Counted from the stretch's first letter, positions 30,733 to 40,911 are shown. The stretch: 64,000 bases of DNA from Nocardioides silvaticus (GCF_003160695.1 NZ_QGDD01000004.1:124001-188000); one strand, 5' to 3'. The notes: generated from the sequence alone by a model not told the origin. Translations and numbers: made by a program.

Positions 30733-32106
30733 GTGACCGCGACCCTGGGCACCGCGACGCGCACGTTCGCGGTGCGCGACCCCGCCACGACCGAGGTCGT
30801 CGCCGTCGTCCCCGACGGTGACGCCGCCGACGCCACCGCCGCCGTCGACGCCGCCGCGGCGGCGTTCCCCGCCTGGTCCGCCACCGCACCGCGCGTGCGA
30901 GCGGAGGTGCTGCGGCGCGCCTACGAGGCGATCGTCGCCGACGCCGACCGCCTGGCCGCGCTCATCACCTCGGAGAACGGCAAGTCCGACGCCGATGCGC
31001 GCGCCGAGGTCGGCTACGCCGCCGAGTTCTTCCGCTGGTTCTCCGAGGAGGCGGTCCGCACCGAGGGCGGGTACGGCGTCTCCCCGGCAGGCGGCACCCG
31101 CACGATCGTCACCCACCGGCCGGTGGGCGTGGCGGCGCTCGTGACGCCGTGGAACTTCCCCGCGGCGATGGCGTCCCGCAAGATCGCGCCCGCGCTCGCT
31201 GCCGGCTGCACGGTCGTGTTGAAGCCCGCAGCCGAGACGCCCCTCACCGCACTCGCCATCGCGGAACTGCTCACCGTGGCCGGCGTCCCCGAAGGGGTGG
31301 TCAACGTGGTCGCCACGACTTCGCCGGCCGAGGTGGTCACCACCTGGCTGGAGGACCCGCGGGTCCGCAAGGTCTCGTTCACCGGGTCGACCGGCGTCGG
31401 TCGGACCCTGCTCAAGCAGGCCGCCGACCGGGTGCTCAACAGCAGCATGGAGCTGGGCGGCAACGCGCCGTTCGTCGTGACCGGCGACGCCGACGTGGAG
31501 GCGGCGGTCGCCGGCGCGATGGTCGCCAAGTTCCGCAACGGCGGGCAGGCGTGCACCGCCGCCAACCGCTTCTTCGTGCACGCCGACGTGGTCGAGGAGT
31601 TCGTGGCGCGGTTCGGTGCGCACGTCGACGAGCTCGAGGTCGCGCCGCTGATCAGCGACCGGGCGGTCGAAGAGGTGGCCGCACTGGTGGACGAGGCGAT
31701 CGCCGACGGCGCCGTCGTACGGCACCGCGGGCCGGTCGGCGACCGCGGTTGGCGCTACCCGGCGACCCTGCTCACCGGTGTCCGCCCCGACATGCGGATC
31801 GCGCGGGAGGAGATCTTCGGTCCGGTGGTCACGATCATCCCCTGGGACGACGAGGCCACGATGCTCGAGCAGGCCAACGACAGCGAGCTGGGCCTGGCGG
31901 CCTACGTCTACGCCGGACGGCTCCAGGACGCGCTCCGGATCGCGGAGGCACTCGACGCCGGCATGGTCGGCGTGAACCGCGGCGTGGTGTCCGACCCCGC
32001 CACACCGTTCGGTGGCGTCAAGCAGAGCGGCATCGGGCGCGAGGGCGCACGCGAGGGCATCCGGGAGTACCAGGAGACGCAGTACTTCAGCGTCGACTGG
32101 TCCTGA
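30733..32106 (+). CDS. gabD: NAD(P)-dependent succinate-semialdehyde dehydrogenase
   Basis: The 457-residue aldehyde dehydrogenase has general base E240 in MELGGNAPF and nucleophile C274 in NGGQACTAANR, with the cofactor segment SFTGSTGVG. It would oxidise succinate semialdehyde to succinate, completing GABA degradation with gabT. The GTG start follows the gabT stop by 1 nt and uses the GAGGAG in the gabT tail as ribosome site. It is slightly shorter than E. coli GabD (about 480), with the loss spread over loops. Confidence 0.9.
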   Translation: MTATLGTATRTFAVRDPATTEVVAVVPDGDAADATAAVDAAAAAFPAWSATAPRVRAEVLRRAYEAIVADADRLAALITSENGKSDADARAEVGYAAEFFRWFSEEAVRTEGGYGVSPAGGTRTIVTHRPVGVAALVTPWNFPAAMASRKIAPALAAGCTVVLKPAAETPLTALAIAELLTVAGVPEGVVNVVATTSPAEVVTTWLEDPRVRKVSFTGSTGVGRTLLKQAADRVLNSSMELGGNAPFVVTGDADVEAAVAGAMVAKFRNGGQACTAANRFFVHADVVEEFVARFGAHVDELEVAPLISDRAVEEVAALVDEAIADGAVVRHRGPVGDRGWRYPATLLTGVRPDMRIAREEIFGPVVTIIPWDDEATMLEQANDSELGLAAYVYAGRLQDALRIAEALDAGMVGVNRGVVSDPATPFGGVKQSGIGREGAREGIREYQETQYFSVDWS

Positions 32107-32125
32107 CCGCTGGAGTGAAGGGCGC

Positions 32126-32452
32126 TCAGTGGGCGCCGTGCAGGTTGAGCAGGACCACGCCCACGACGATCATCGTGATCGCAGCGATCTTCAGCGGGTC
32201 CGCGGACTCCCCGAGCCAGAGCGCGCCGATGACTGCGACCGAAGCGGTGCCGAGGCCGGACCAGATCGCGTACGCCGTCGACACCGCCATCTTCTCCACG
32301 ACCACGGCCAGCAGCCAGATGGACGCCGCGTAGCCGACGATCACGAACCCGCTCCACCCCAGGTCGCGGAATCCCTCGGTGCGCGGCAGCGCGGACGTGG
32401 CCGCGACCTCGAGCGCGATCGCGACGAGAAGGAGGCCGAAGGCGGCGAGCAT
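32126..32452 (-). CDS. Small multidrug resistance (SMR) transporter
   Basis: The 108-residue protein has four membrane helices. The essential glutamate is E15 in LLLVAIALEVAATSALP, with the downstream WSGLGTASVAVIGALWLGES stretch. SMR dimers export cationic drugs or guanidinium by proton exchange. AGGA lies about 10 nt before the ATG. The gene is divergent from a TetR regulator over two perfect operators, which suggests drug-inducible expression. I saw no guanidine riboswitch in the short leader. Confidence 0.9.
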   Translation of the reverse strand: MLAAFGLLLVAIALEVAATSALPRTEGFRDLGWSGFVIVGYAASIWLLAVVVEKMAVSTAYAIWSGLGTASVAVIGALWLGESADPLKIAAITMIVVGVVLLNLHGAH

Positions 32453-32473
32453 GGTGGACACTTCCTGACGATG

Positions 32474-32511
32474 TGTAGCAGTTGCTACAGATAAGTGTAG
32501 CACCTGCTACA
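32474..32511. promoter_or_regulatory. Two perfect TetR operators between smr and tetR genes
   Basis: TGTAGCAGTTGCTACA (32474-32489) and TGTAGCACCTGCTACA (32496-32511) are perfect 7-2-7 inverted repeats sharing both arms, centred 22 bp apart. The second overlaps the predicted TACAGT -10 of the tetR gene, so autorepression is expected. Confidence 0.85.
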
Positions 32512-32513
32512 GT
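32508..32513 (+). promoter_or_regulatory. -10 box for the leaderless tetR gene
   Basis: TACAGT lies 7 nt before the ATG at 32521 and overlaps the second operator. Confidence 0.5.
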
Positions 32514-32520
32514 CGTCGCC

Positions 32521-33084
32521 ATGGCGAAGGACGGCGAGCGCCGGGAGGCCTGGACCGGGCCGGCGACCGACTACGTGCTCGAGCACGGGCTGATCGGCCT
32601 CAGCCTCCGACCCCTCGCCAAGGCGCTCGGCACCAGCGACCGGATGCTGCTCTACCACTTCGGCACCAAGGACGACCTGGTCGCCGCGGTGCTGACGGAG
32701 TCGAACGACCGCGCGGTGGCGGCGGTCGAGTCCCTGTCCCCGTCCCCCGACCTGCGGTCCGCCGTGCTCGACCTGTGGTCGGTGGCGGACAACAGTCAGT
32801 TCGCCCCGTGCACCCGGCTCTACGTCGAGGCCGCCGCGCTCGGCCTGCTGGGGCGCGAGCCCTACGCCTCGCTGGTCTCCGAGGCGAATGGTCGCTGGCT
32901 GGCGTCCCTGGTCACCCACCTCACCCGGTCCGGCGTCGACCGGCCGCTGGCGAGGCGGCTGGTGACCGTGATCGACGCCGCCTTCCTGGGCTTCCAGCTC
33001 GACGCCGCGCTCGACGCCAGCGGCACCACGCGCAAGCGCGCCGTGGCCGACCTCGCCGACGCGGTCGCCGAGCTCGGCTCCTGA
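32521..33084 (+). CDS. TetR-family repressor of the SMR pump
   Basis: The 187-residue protein has an N-terminal helix-turn-helix (about 8-55: REAWTGPATDYVLEHGLIGLSLRPLAKALGTS, then LLYHFGTKDDLVAAVL) and a helical ligand domain. The twin operators in front of it and the divergent SMR gene make it the likely drug-sensing repressor of that pump and of itself. Confidence 0.9.
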   Translation: MAKDGERREAWTGPATDYVLEHGLIGLSLRPLAKALGTSDRMLLYHFGTKDDLVAAVLTESNDRAVAAVESLSPSPDLRSAVLDLWSVADNSQFAPCTRLYVEAAALGLLGREPYASLVSEANGRWLASLVTHLTRSGVDRPLARRLVTVIDAAFLGFQLDAALDASGTTRKRAVADLADAVAELGS

Positions 33085-33140
33085 CGACGGCGACCGGCCA
33101 GGTCGGCTGCGGTGGCGAGGACGGCTGGGAGGATGTCCTC

Positions 33141-33665
33141 GTGGAGCTGACGATCCGGGACGCGACGCCCGAGGACGCGGTGGCGGTGGCGGCGATCTAC
33201 GGCCACTTCGTGCGCACGACGGCAACGACCTTCGAGCTGGAGCCGCCGTCGTCCGAGGAGGTCGGTCGGCGGATCGCCGCCTGCCAGACCTCCCACGCCT
33301 GGCTGGTGGCGGAGTCCGGCGGGGCGGTGACCGGGTTCGCCTACGGCACGAGGTTCGCCGAGCGGGCGGCGTACCGCTGGTCGTCGGAGGTCAGCGTCTA
33401 CCTCGACCCTGCGACCGTGGGCGCCGGCACCGGCAGCGCGTTGTACGGCGTGCTCCTCCCCCGGCTGCTCGACCGCGGGATCCAGGTCGCGTTCGCGCGG
33501 GTCGCGCAGCCCAACGACGCGAGCGAGGCCCTGCACGCGAAGTTCGGCTTCCGGCGGGTCGGGCTCCTCGAACGGGTCGGCTACAAGCTCGGCCGCTGGC
33601 ACGACGTGGCGATCCTGCAGCTCGACCTGGCGCCGGCGGTGAACGAGCCGGTGGAGCCCAGCTAG
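33141..33665 (+). CDS. GNAT acetyltransferase, phosphinothricin N-acetyltransferase-like
   Basis: The 174-residue protein begins VELTIRDATPEDAVAVAAIYGHFVRTTATTFE and continues SSEEVGRRIAACQ, VSVYLDPATVGAGTGSALY and FGFRRVGLLERVGYKLGRWHDVAILQ, the Pat/Bar/methionine-sulfoximine acetyltransferase pattern. Such enzymes acetylate amino acid analogues; the natural substrate here is unknown. GGGAGG lies 8 nt before the GTG start. Confidence 0.82.
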   Translation: MELTIRDATPEDAVAVAAIYGHFVRTTATTFELEPPSSEEVGRRIAACQTSHAWLVAESGGAVTGFAYGTRFAERAAYRWSSEVSVYLDPATVGAGTGSALYGVLLPRLLDRGIQVAFARVAQPNDASEALHAKFGFRRVGLLERVGYKLGRWHDVAILQLDLAPAVNEPVEPS

Positions 33666-33960
33666 CGGCGACCCTGTCGCTGGTCGAGCAAGCCCGAACG
33701 CCTCGAGGGGCGTATCGAGGCCCTGCCGATGGCTCGGCCAGCCGAGCGGCCGCACGCTCGCTGCTTCAGGCATCAGCCGCTCGTCACCGCCTCTGGGCCA
33801 GCTCGGGCGCGAGCCGGTGGCGATTGGCGGTCGAGCTGAACAAGATCGCGGAGGATCCGATCAACCTGCTTGATGCGATCCTCCGCAGTCATCTCAGAGG
33901 CTTCCGTGAGTCGATCGTGACTCCAGCACACGGCCGCTCTTGTCGTCCGCAGCCCGCCGA
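33666..33960. other. Intergenic region between GNAT and hutI
   Basis: About 295 nt with no convincing gene. A 39-codon minus-strand frame (33773-33892, beginning MTAEDRIKQVDRILRDLVQLD) has no supporting signal. Near 33680-33720 the sequence GGTCGAGCAAGCCCGAACGC followed by GTATCGAGG looks like a dispersed actinobacterial intergenic repeat. A hairpin is listed separately. Confidence 0.4.
33848..33886 (-). terminator. Hairpin downstream of the hut operon
   Basis: A 10-bp perfect stem GCGGAGGATC/GATCCTCCGC encloses a second 5-bp stem (ATCAA/TTGAT) and lies about 75 nt past the hutI stop. It is a likely terminator of hutHU-hutFI; no T run is present. Confidence 0.6.
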
Positions 33961-35157
33961 TCAGCAGCCCCGCGGCGCCGCACCCGCCGACGTCGGGTGA
34001 ACCTGCTCGCCGCCGACCCAGACCTGCCGCACCAGCGGCACCCCGGGTCGGTAGGCCAGGTGCACGTGAGCAGGAGCGTCCAGCAGCACGAGATCCGCAC
34101 GCCGGCCGGGCACCAGAGCGCCGACGTCGTCACGACCGAGCGCCGCAGCGCCTCCGGCGGTCGCCGCGTGCACGGCTTCGGCCGGCGTCATCCCCATCTC
34201 CCGCACGGCCAGCGCGATGCAGAACGGCAGCGAGCTCGTGTACGACGAGCCCGGGTTGCAGTCGCTCGCCAACGCGACCCGCACGCCGGCGTCGAGCAGC
34301 CGACGCGCGTCCGGAAAGGGCTGCCGGGTCGAGAACTCCACGCCTGGCAGCAGCGTCGCCACCGTGCCGCTGTCCCGGAGCGCGGTGACGTCGGCGTCGG
34401 TGAGGTAGGTGCAGTGGTCGACCGCGGCCAGGCCGAGCTCGGCGGCGAGCGCCACGCCAGGGCCGGGACCGAGCTGGTTGGCGTGGAGCCGCCCCTTCAG
34501 GCCGGCGGCGGCGCCGGCGGCGAGCACCGCCCGCGCCTGGTCCTCGTCGAACGCGCCGGTCTCGCAGAACACGTCGATCCAGCGAGCGTGGGGTGCGGCC
34601 GCGGCCAGCATCGGGCCGGTGACCAGGTCGACGTAGCCGGCCGGGTCGTCGGCGAACTCGCTCGGCACGACGTGGGCGCCGAGGAACGTGGTGTCGTCGG
34701 TGAAGCCGCGCGCGATCCGCAGCGAGCGGGCCTCGTCGTCGACCGTCAGCCCGTAGCCGGACTTGATCTCGACCGACGTCGTGCCCTGGCTGCGCATCTC
34801 GGCGACCAGCCGCTGCACGGTGGCCGCGAGCTCGTCGTCGGTGGCCGCGCGGGTCGCCGCGACCGTCGTACGGATCCCGCCGGCGGCGTAGGACTCCCCC
34901 GCCATCCGGGCCCGGAACTCCTCGGCGCGGTCGCCCGCGAACACCAGATGGCTGTGGCTGTCGACGAAGCCGGGGATGACGGCCGCCCCGCTGGCGTCGA
35001 CGCGCTCGTCGGCGGCCGGTGCGCCGGTGGCGGGGCCGACCCAGGCGATCACGTCTCCGTCCATGACGAGTGCCGCGTCGGTGCGCACGCCGAGCGGGTC
35101 GTCGGCCTCGGGGTCGTTGGTGACCAGCTCGCCGATGTTGGTGACGAGGACGCTCAT
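33961..35157 (-). CDS. hutI: Imidazolonepropionase
   Basis: The 398-residue amidohydrolase converts imidazolonepropionate to N-formimidoyl-glutamate, the third step of histidine degradation. Metal and substrate residues are visible in [28 protein letters not shown] and HANQLGPG, and the late Asp in [13 protein letters not shown]. Its ATG overlaps the hutF stop by 4 nt. Last gene of the operon. Confidence 0.95.
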   Translation of the reverse strand: MSVLVTNIGELVTNDPEADDPLGVRTDAALVMDGDVIAWVGPATGAPAADERVDASGAAVIPGFVDSHSHLVFAGDRAEEFRARMAGESYAAGGIRTTVAATRAATDDELAATVQRLVAEMRSQGTTSVEIKSGYGLTVDDEARSLRIARGFTDDTTFLGAHVVPSEFADDPAGYVDLVTGPMLAAAAPHARWIDVFCETGAFDEDQARAVLAAGAAAGLKGRLHANQLGPGPGVALAAELGLAAVDHCTYLTDADVTALRDSGTVATLLPGVEFSTRQPFPDARRLLDAGVRVALASDCNPGSSYTSSLPFCIALAVREMGMTPAEAVHAATAGGAAALGRDDVGALVPGRRADLVLLDAPAHVHLAYRPGVPLVRQVWVGGEQVHPTSAGAAPRGC

Positions 35158-36422
35158 GCCCACACCTTGGTGATCGCAGCGTCGAGGTCGCGGCCCACGC
35201 GCCCATGATCGCCGTCGAAGGCGGTCTCGCCGGCGAGGACGACCTCGGTGACATCGGCGGCGGTGGCGGCGAAGACGGCGGCGTGCTCGTCGGCACCGGC
35301 GCCCGCCGTCCGCGGGCTGGCGGGGTCGAGGAGGACGACGCCGTCCGCCTCGAGACCGAGGGAGGCGTGGCCGTCGCTGGTGGCGCAGCGCAGCAGCGCC
35401 TGGGCGGACCAGTGGCCCCGTACGCCGGTCCGGAGCCGGTCGTGCATCTCGACGCCGCGCATCTCCTCGAACAGGTCGACGACCGCGTGGCTGTCGCTGC
35501 CCAGCGAGATCCGCGCACCGGCCGCACGCAGGTCGGCGCCACGGCCGACGCCGTCGGCCAGGTCGCGCTCGGTCGTCGGGCAGAGGCAGACGAAGCAGCC
35601 GCTGTCGCCGATGAGGCGGACGTCGGTGTCGGTGACGTGGGTGGCGTGGACGAGGGTGGTCCGCGGCCCGAGCACCCCCGCCTCCGCGAGCAGCTGGGTC
35701 GGGGTGAGGCCGTAGGCCGCCAGGCAGGCGTCGTTCTCCGCGGGCTGCTCGGAAAGGTGCACGTGCAGCGGCCGGCCCGCCGCCCAGGCGGCGACCGTGG
35801 ACATCTGGTCCTGCGGCACGGCACGGACGCTGTGGATCGCCGCGCCGACCCGGTCGTCGTCGAAGGCCGCGACCCGTTCCGCCCACGCGTCCGCCGACCC
35901 GTCGCTGAACCGGCGCTGCACCCCCTCGGCCGGATGCCCGATGCCGGCGGTCAGGTAGCAGGTGTCGAGCAGCCGGATCCGGATGCCGACCTCGTCGGCT
36001 GCGGCCAGCAGGGCGCGCCCCATCTCGTTGGGGTCGTCGTACGGCGTGCCGTCGGGCTGGTGGTGGAGGTAGTGGAACTCCCCCACGGCCCCGATCCCGC
36101 CGGCCAGCATCTCCGCGTAGGTGGCCCGGGCGAGCTCGAAGTAGCTGTCCGGCGTGAGCCGGGCCGCGAGGTCGTACATCTGCTCGCGCCAGGTCCAGAA
36201 GCTCCCCGTCCCCTGCTGGGTCCGGCCCCGCAGGGCGCGGTGGAAGGCGTGCGAGTGGGCGTTGGCCAGGGCGGGGAGGGTGAGGGGGGCCGGGCGGGGC
36301 GCGGAATACCCGGTCGACCGGGTATTCCGCGGGTTGTCAGGCATTGCAGAGGCGGACAACCCGTGGGAGTGGCTGTCCCGTGTTGCGGATGAGGCGTCGG
36401 GGGCGTCGGCTGCCACGCTCAC
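35154..36422 (-). CDS. hutF: Formimidoylglutamate deiminase with an abnormal N-terminus
   Basis: The 422-residue amidohydrolase would deaminate N-formimidoylglutamate to N-formylglutamate and ammonia. The catalytic barrel is intact: [40 protein letters not shown] and [17 protein letters not shown]. The first 45 or so residues do not look like the usual HutF beta-sandwich strands. They read through a long palindromic repeat (36300-36363) and give [20 protein letters not shown] and so on. The GTG start overlaps the M20 hydrolase stop by 4 nt, so the operon junction is preserved while the start of the protein is replaced. Whether the enzyme still folds is open. Confidence 0.85.
   Translation of the reverse strand: MSVAADAPDASSATRDSHSHGLSASAMPDNPRNTRSTGYSAPRPAPLTLPALANAHSHAFHRALRGRTQQGTGSFWTWREQMYDLAARLTPDSYFELARATYAEMLAGGIGAVGEFHYLHHQPDGTPYDDPNEMGRALLAAADEVGIRIRLLDTCYLTAGIGHPAEGVQRRFSDGSADAWAERVAAFDDDRVGAAIHSVRAVPQDQMSTVAAWAAGRPLHVHLSEQPAENDACLAAYGLTPTQLLAEAGVLGPRTTLVHATHVTDTDVRLIGDSGCFVCLCPTTERDLADGVGRGADLRAAGARISLGSDSHAVVDLFEEMRGVEMHDRLRTGVRGHWSAQALLRCATSDGHASLGLEADGVVLLDPASPRTAGAGADEHAAVFAATAADVTEVVLAGETAFDGDHGRVGRDLDAAITKVWA
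36300..36363. repeat. REP-like palindromic element inside the 5' end of hutF
   Basis: A perfect 32-nt palindrome (36300-36331; arms GCGGAATACCCGGTC and GACCGGGTATTCCGC plus one flanking pair) abuts a second inverted repeat, CGGGTTGTC (36330-36338) with GACAACCCG (36355-36363). Back-to-back palindromes of this kind are the hallmark of REP/BIME-type intergenic elements, yet this one lies in an open reading frame. Confidence 0.8.
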
Positions 36423-37615
36423 ACCCCCAGGCTGGTCAGCGCGTCGGCGAGCGCCTCGACGCCGGCGAGGCAGTCGGCCGTCTCGGCGTGCTCCTCCGGC
36501 GAGTGGGAGACGCCGGTGGGGTTGCGGACGAAGAGCATCGCGGACGGGTGGCCGGCACCGGCGAGGATGCCCGCGTCGTGGCCGGCCTGGGTCGGTAGCA
36601 CCGGCCAGTCGTGCCCTGCCCCGACCTGATCGGTCAGATCCCGGCTGAAGGAGATCGCCCTGGATACCGACTCGGCCGTGACTGCCACCGAGGTGCCGTC
36701 GCGGCCGGCGCGCTCGGTCGACTGCTTCTCGACGGCGGCGACGAGGTCGGCCAGCAGCTCCGCGGTCTCCGCGCGGGCGTCGAGCCAGGCGGTGACGCGG
36801 GAGGGTACGGCGTTGGTGCCGTTCGGGGCGACGTCGATCCGGCCGAACGTCGCGCGCGCCCCGCCGAGCCGGGCCTGCTTGTTGGCCGCCAGCGCGGTCA
36901 TCGCGTAGGTCAGCATCGGGTCGGCCCGGTCCTCCATCCGAGTCGTGCCGGCGTGGTCGGCGCGCCCGGTGAAGTCGAAGCGGTAGCGGCCGTGCGGCCA
37001 GATCCCGCTGGCGAGCCCGACCGGCCGGTCGAGGTCGACGAGCGCGCGGCCCTGCTCGACGTGCAGCTCGACGAAGCAGCCCACCTCGGCGAGGATCCCG
37101 CCGGCACCGTCATCCGGCGCGTCCGTCACGTCACCGAGCGCGACCCCGTCGCGGTCGCGCAGGCCCTCGACATCGGCCCACTCCACCGACCCGGTCGCCA
37201 GCCGCGAGCCCAGGCAGGCCAGCCCGAACCGCGAGCCCTCCTCCTCGCGGAAGACCCCGACGCCGACCGCACGCGACGGCTGCGCGCCACGCTTGCGGAG
37301 CAGGTCGATCGCGGCCAGCGCGGAGACGACACCGAGCGGGCCGTCGTACGCACCGCCGTCGAGGACGCTGTCGAGGTGGCTGCCGGTGAGGACCCCGAGG
37401 GTCGCCACCCGGCCGGGCACCGGATCAGGCCGCCACCAGGCGACCTGGTTGCCGAACGCGTCGGTCTCGAGCGCGAGCCCGCGTGCGGCCGCCTGCTCGG
37501 CGAACCACGCCCGCAGCTCCTCCTCGGCGCTGCGCCAGGGCTGCCGGAAGTAGCCGCCGGAGGTGGCGGAGCGGCCGATCGGCGCGAGGTCGCGCCACAT
37601 CTGCTCGAACGTCAT
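36419..37615 (-). CDS. M20-family amidohydrolase (allantoate amidohydrolase-like) of the hut operon
   Basis: The 398-residue protein is of the hydantoinase/carbamoylase M20 group. Metal ligands H80 and D91 lie in [19 protein letters not shown] and EEE at 124-126 in [10 protein letters not shown], and the dimerisation-domain stretch [17 protein letters not shown] is present. Members cleave allantoate, N-carbamoyl or N-acyl amino acids. It sits between hutU and hutF with 4-nt overlaps on both sides, and no hutG is present. It is therefore a candidate N-formylglutamate deformylase, which is inference from position. Confidence 0.85.
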   Translation of the reverse strand: MTFEQMWRDLAPIGRSATSGGYFRQPWRSAEEELRAWFAEQAAARGLALETDAFGNQVAWWRPDPVPGRVATLGVLTGSHLDSVLDGGAYDGPLGVVSALAAIDLLRKRGAQPSRAVGVGVFREEEGSRFGLACLGSRLATGSVEWADVEGLRDRDGVALGDVTDAPDDGAGGILAEVGCFVELHVEQGRALVDLDRPVGLASGIWPHGRYRFDFTGRADHAGTTRMEDRADPMLTYAMTALAANKQARLGGARATFGRIDVAPNGTNAVPSRVTAWLDARAETAELLADLVAAVEKQSTERAGRDGTSVAVTAESVSRAISFSRDLTDQVGAGHDWPVLPTQAGHDAGILAGAGHPSAMLFVRNPTGVSHSPEEHAETADCLAGVEALADALTSLGV

Positions 37616-39264
37616 GAGTCCATGGGTACGACGACGCCCCGCTCGCGCGCCACCTCCGCGGCGCGGTCGTAGCCCGCGTCGACGTGGCGGATCACGCCCA
37701 TGCCCGGGTCGTTGGTGAGCACCCGCTCGATCTTCTGTGCCGCGAGCTCGGTGCCGTCGGCGACGCAGACCTGCCCGGCATGGATCGAGCGTCCCATGCC
37801 GACCCCGCCACCGTGGTGGATCGACACCCACGTGGCGCCGGACGCGGTGTTGACGAGCGCGTTGAGCAGCGCCCAGTCGGCGATCGCGTCGGAGCCGTCG
37901 AGCATGCCCTCGGTCTCGCGGTACGGCGAGGCGACCGACCCGCAGTCGAGGTGGTCGCGGCCGATCACGATCGGCGCCGCCAGCTCGCCGGAGGCGACCA
38001 TCTCGTTGAACTTCAGGCCGGCCAGGTGCCGCTCGCCGTAGCCGAGCCAGCAGATCCGCGCCGGCAGGCCCTGGTAGTGCACCCGCTCGCCCGCCATCGT
38101 GATCCACTTCCGCAGCCGCTCGTTCTCGGGGAACAGCTCGAGGATCGCGCGGTCGGTGGCGGCGATGTCGGCCGGGTCGCCGGAGAGCGCCGCCCACCGG
38201 AACGGGCCCTTGCCCTCGCAGAACAGCGGCCGGATGTAGGCCGGCACGAAGCCCGGGAACGCGAACGCCCGGTCGTAGCCGCCCTTGCGCGCCTCGTCGC
38301 GGATCGAGTTGCCGTAGTCGAACACCTCCGCGCCGCGGTCCTGCAGCTCGACCATCGCCCGCACGTGCGCCGCCATCGACTCCCGCGCGCGTTTGGTGAA
38401 CCCGACCGGGTCCTCGGTGCGCTCCCGCTCCCAGTCCTCGAACCGGGTGCCGACCGGCAGGTAGGACAACGGGTCGTGCGCCGAGGTCTGGTCGGTGACG
38501 ATGTCGACCGGGGCCCCCTGCTCCAGCAGCGCGGGCAGCAGCTCCGCGGCGTTGCCGAGCACGCCGATCGACAGCGGCCGCCGCTCGTCGCGCGCCGCGA
38601 GCGCGAGCTCGACCGCGTGCTCCAGCGAGTCGGCCCGCACGTCGAGGTAGCGGTGGTCGATCCGTCGCTGGATCCGCGAGTCGTCGCACTCGATGCAGAT
38701 GGCGACACCGTCGTTCATCGTGACGGCCAGCGGCTGGGCGCCGCCCATGCCGCCGAGGCCGGCGGTGAGGGTGATGGTCCCGGCCAGCGTGCCGTCGAAC
38801 CGCTTGTCGGCGACCGCGGCGAAGGTCTCGAAGGTGCCCTGGAGGATCCCCTGGGTCCCGATGTAGATCCACGAGCCGGCCGTCATCTGGCCGTACATCG
38901 TCAGCCCCAGCTCCTCCAGCCGCCGGAACTCCTCCCAGTTGGCCCAGTCGCCGACCAGGTTGGAGTTGGCGATGAGCACCCGCGGCGCCCACTCGTGGGT
39001 GCGCATCACGCCGACCGGCTTGCCGCTCTGCACGAGCATCGTCTCGTCGGGCTCCAGGTCGCGCAGGGTGCGGACGAGCGCGTCGTACGCCTCCCAGCTG
39101 CGGGCTGCCCGTCCGGTGCCGCCGTAGACGACCAGGTCCTCCGGGCGCTCGGCGACCTCGGGGTCGAGGTTGTTCATGAGCATCCGCAGCGGCGCCTCGG
39201 TCTGCCAGGACTTCGCGGTCAGCTCGGTGCCGGTGGCGGCGTGGATCGGCAGCCGGTCGTTCAT
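37612..39264 (-). CDS. hutU: Urocanate hydratase
   Basis: The 550-residue protein converts urocanate to imidazolonepropionate using tightly bound NAD+ as electrophile. Family landmarks include [62 protein letters not shown] and the late [15 protein letters not shown]. Length is normal. The ATG overlaps the hutH stop by 4 nt. Confidence 0.97.
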   Translation of the reverse strand: MNDRLPIHAATGTELTAKSWQTEAPLRMLMNNLDPEVAERPEDLVVYGGTGRAARSWEAYDALVRTLRDLEPDETMLVQSGKPVGVMRTHEWAPRVLIANSNLVGDWANWEEFRRLEELGLTMYGQMTAGSWIYIGTQGILQGTFETFAAVADKRFDGTLAGTITLTAGLGGMGGAQPLAVTMNDGVAICIECDDSRIQRRIDHRYLDVRADSLEHAVELALAARDERRPLSIGVLGNAAELLPALLEQGAPVDIVTDQTSAHDPLSYLPVGTRFEDWERERTEDPVGFTKRARESMAAHVRAMVELQDRGAEVFDYGNSIRDEARKGGYDRAFAFPGFVPAYIRPLFCEGKGPFRWAALSGDPADIAATDRAILELFPENERLRKWITMAGERVHYQGLPARICWLGYGERHLAGLKFNEMVASGELAAPIVIGRDHLDCGSVASPYRETEGMLDGSDAIADWALLNALVNTASGATWVSIHHGGGVGMGRSIHAGQVCVADGTELAAQKIERVLTNDPGMGVIRHVDAGYDRAAEVARERGVVVPMDS

Positions 39265-40826
39265 CTCAATTCTCCGATCACGGACTCGGCGGCCGCGAGG
39301 ACGGCGCCGGACTGGACGAGCGAGACCGCGGTCTCGATCTCGGGCGAGAGGTGGCGGTCGGGGCCGGGGCCGGCGATGCCGGCGTCCCGGAGACGTCGTA
39401 CGACGGCGCCCGTGGCGGGTGCAGGCTCGAGCGGCGACCTCAGGTCGAGAGCCCGGGCGGCGGTGAGAACCTCGATCGCGACCACCCGGGTGAGCCCGTC
39501 CACCGCGCGGCGCAGCTTGCGCGCGGCCGACCAGCCCATGGAGACGTGGTCCTCCTGCATCGCGCTGGAGGGGATCGAGTCGACGCTGGCGGGGACCGCC
39601 AGCCGCTTGAGCTCGGAGACGATCGCGGCCTGGGTGTACTGCGCGATCATGTGCCCGCTGTCGACGCCGGGGTCGTCAGCGAGGAACGGCGGCAGCCCGT
39701 GGTTGCGAGCCTTGTCGAGGAACCGGTCGGTGCGCCGCTCACTGATCGACGCGACGTCGGCAGCCGCGATCGCGAGGAAGTCGAGCACGTAGCCGACCGG
39801 CGCTCCGTGGAAGTTGCCGTTGCTCTCCAGCCGGCCCTCCTCCGGCAGGACCACCGGGTTGTCGACCGCGCTGGCCAGCTCGCGATCGGCGACGGTGGCG
39901 GCGTGCTCGACGGTGTCCCGGGCCGCGCCGTGCACCTGGGGCGAGCAGCGCAGGGAGTAGGCGTCCTGGACCCGGTTGCACTGTGTCCCACTCTCCGGGG
40001 TGCCCCGGTGCGACGCGACGACGCCCGACTCGGCGAGCAGCGCGACCAGGTTGGCAGCGGCCGCGGCCTGACCCGGGTGGGGACGCAGCGCCTGCAGCTC
40101 GGCGGCGAACACGCGATCGGTGCCGAGCTGGGCCTCGACCGACATCGCCGCGGCGATGTCGGCGGTGCGCAACAGCCGGCGCAGGTCGGTGATCGCGAGC
40201 ACGAGCATGCCGAGCATGCCGTCGGTGCCGTTGATGAGCGCCAGGCCCTCCTTCTCGGCGAGCTCGACCGGCTCGAGACCCGCCGCAGCGAGCGCGTCGG
40301 CAGCGGGGACCAGGTTGTCGGCGCGGTCGCGCACCTCGCCCTCCCCCATCAGCGCGAGCGCACAGTGCGCGAGCGGCGCCAGGTCGCCCGAGCACCCGAG
40401 CGAGCCGTGCTCGCGCACCACCGGGGTGATGCCGTGCGTGAGCAGCGCGGCCAGCAGCTCAGCGGTCTGGCGTCGGACGCCGGTGTGGCCGGTCGCGAGC
40501 GTCGAGAGCCGCAGCAGCATCAGCGCGCGCACCACCTCGCGCTCCACCTCGGGACCCGACCCCGCCGCGTGCGAGCGCACGAGCGAGCGCTGCAGCTGGG
40601 TGCGCTGCTCGAGCGCGATGTGCCGCGTCGCGAGCGCGCCGAACCCGGTCGACACGCCGTACACCGGCGTCGGCGACGCCGCCAGCTCGTCCACGACCTT
40701 GCGCGCGCGGTCGATCGCCGTCAGCGCGTCGACCCCCAGCCGGACCCCGGCGTCGTCGCGCGACACCGCCACGACCTCGGCGAACGAGACCGGGCCGACC
40801 CCGACCTCGACGTACGTCTGCTCCAT
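39261..40826 (-). CDS. hutH: Histidine ammonia-lyase
   Basis: The 521-residue protein removes ammonia from histidine to give urocanate. The self-made MIO cofactor arises from C145-S146-G147 in [14 protein letters not shown]; Cys in place of Ala is a known variant. The active-site tyrosine Y56 lies in [12 protein letters not shown], and the [13 protein letters not shown] segment is present. First gene of hutH-hutU-M20-hutF-hutI, all joined by 4-nt overlaps. The divergent IclR regulator faces it across 85 nt. Confidence 0.96.
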   Translation of the reverse strand: MEQTYVEVGVGPVSFAEVVAVSRDDAGVRLGVDALTAIDRARKVVDELAASPTPVYGVSTGFGALATRHIALEQRTQLQRSLVRSHAAGSGPEVEREVVRALMLLRLSTLATGHTGVRRQTAELLAALLTHGITPVVREHGSLGCSGDLAPLAHCALALMGEGEVRDRADNLVPAADALAAAGLEPVELAEKEGLALINGTDGMLGMLVLAITDLRRLLRTADIAAAMSVEAQLGTDRVFAAELQALRPHPGQAAAAANLVALLAESGVVASHRGTPESGTQCNRVQDAYSLRCSPQVHGAARDTVEHAATVADRELASAVDNPVVLPEEGRLESNGNFHGAPVGYVLDFLAIAAADVASISERRTDRFLDKARNHGLPPFLADDPGVDSGHMIAQYTQAAIVSELKRLAVPASVDSIPSSAMQEDHVSMGWSAARKLRRAVDGLTRVVAIEVLTAARALDLRSPLEPAPATGAVVRRLRDAGIAGPGPDRHLSPEIETAVSLVQSGAVLAAAESVIGELR

Positions 40827-40880
40827 GCGCCCATCCAACGCCGGTCGGGCTTGTGCCGCCAGCATGCGGAGGAGGATGGT

Positions 40881-40896
40881 GTCTCGGATACGAGAC
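40881..40896. promoter_or_regulatory. Candidate IclR operator of the hut operon
   Basis: GTCTCGGATACGAGAC is a perfect 6-4-6 inverted repeat in the 85-nt gap between hutH and the iclR-like gene, the expected place for the operator of both. Confidence 0.7.
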
Positions 40897-40911
40897 TCGG
40901 GAAGGAGCACG

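Noticed and set aside
33773..33892. 39-codon minus-strand frame MTAEDRIKQVDRILRDLVQLD and onward
   Set aside because: The frame is formed largely by a terminator-like hairpin and has no ribosome site or family match, so I did not call it a gene.
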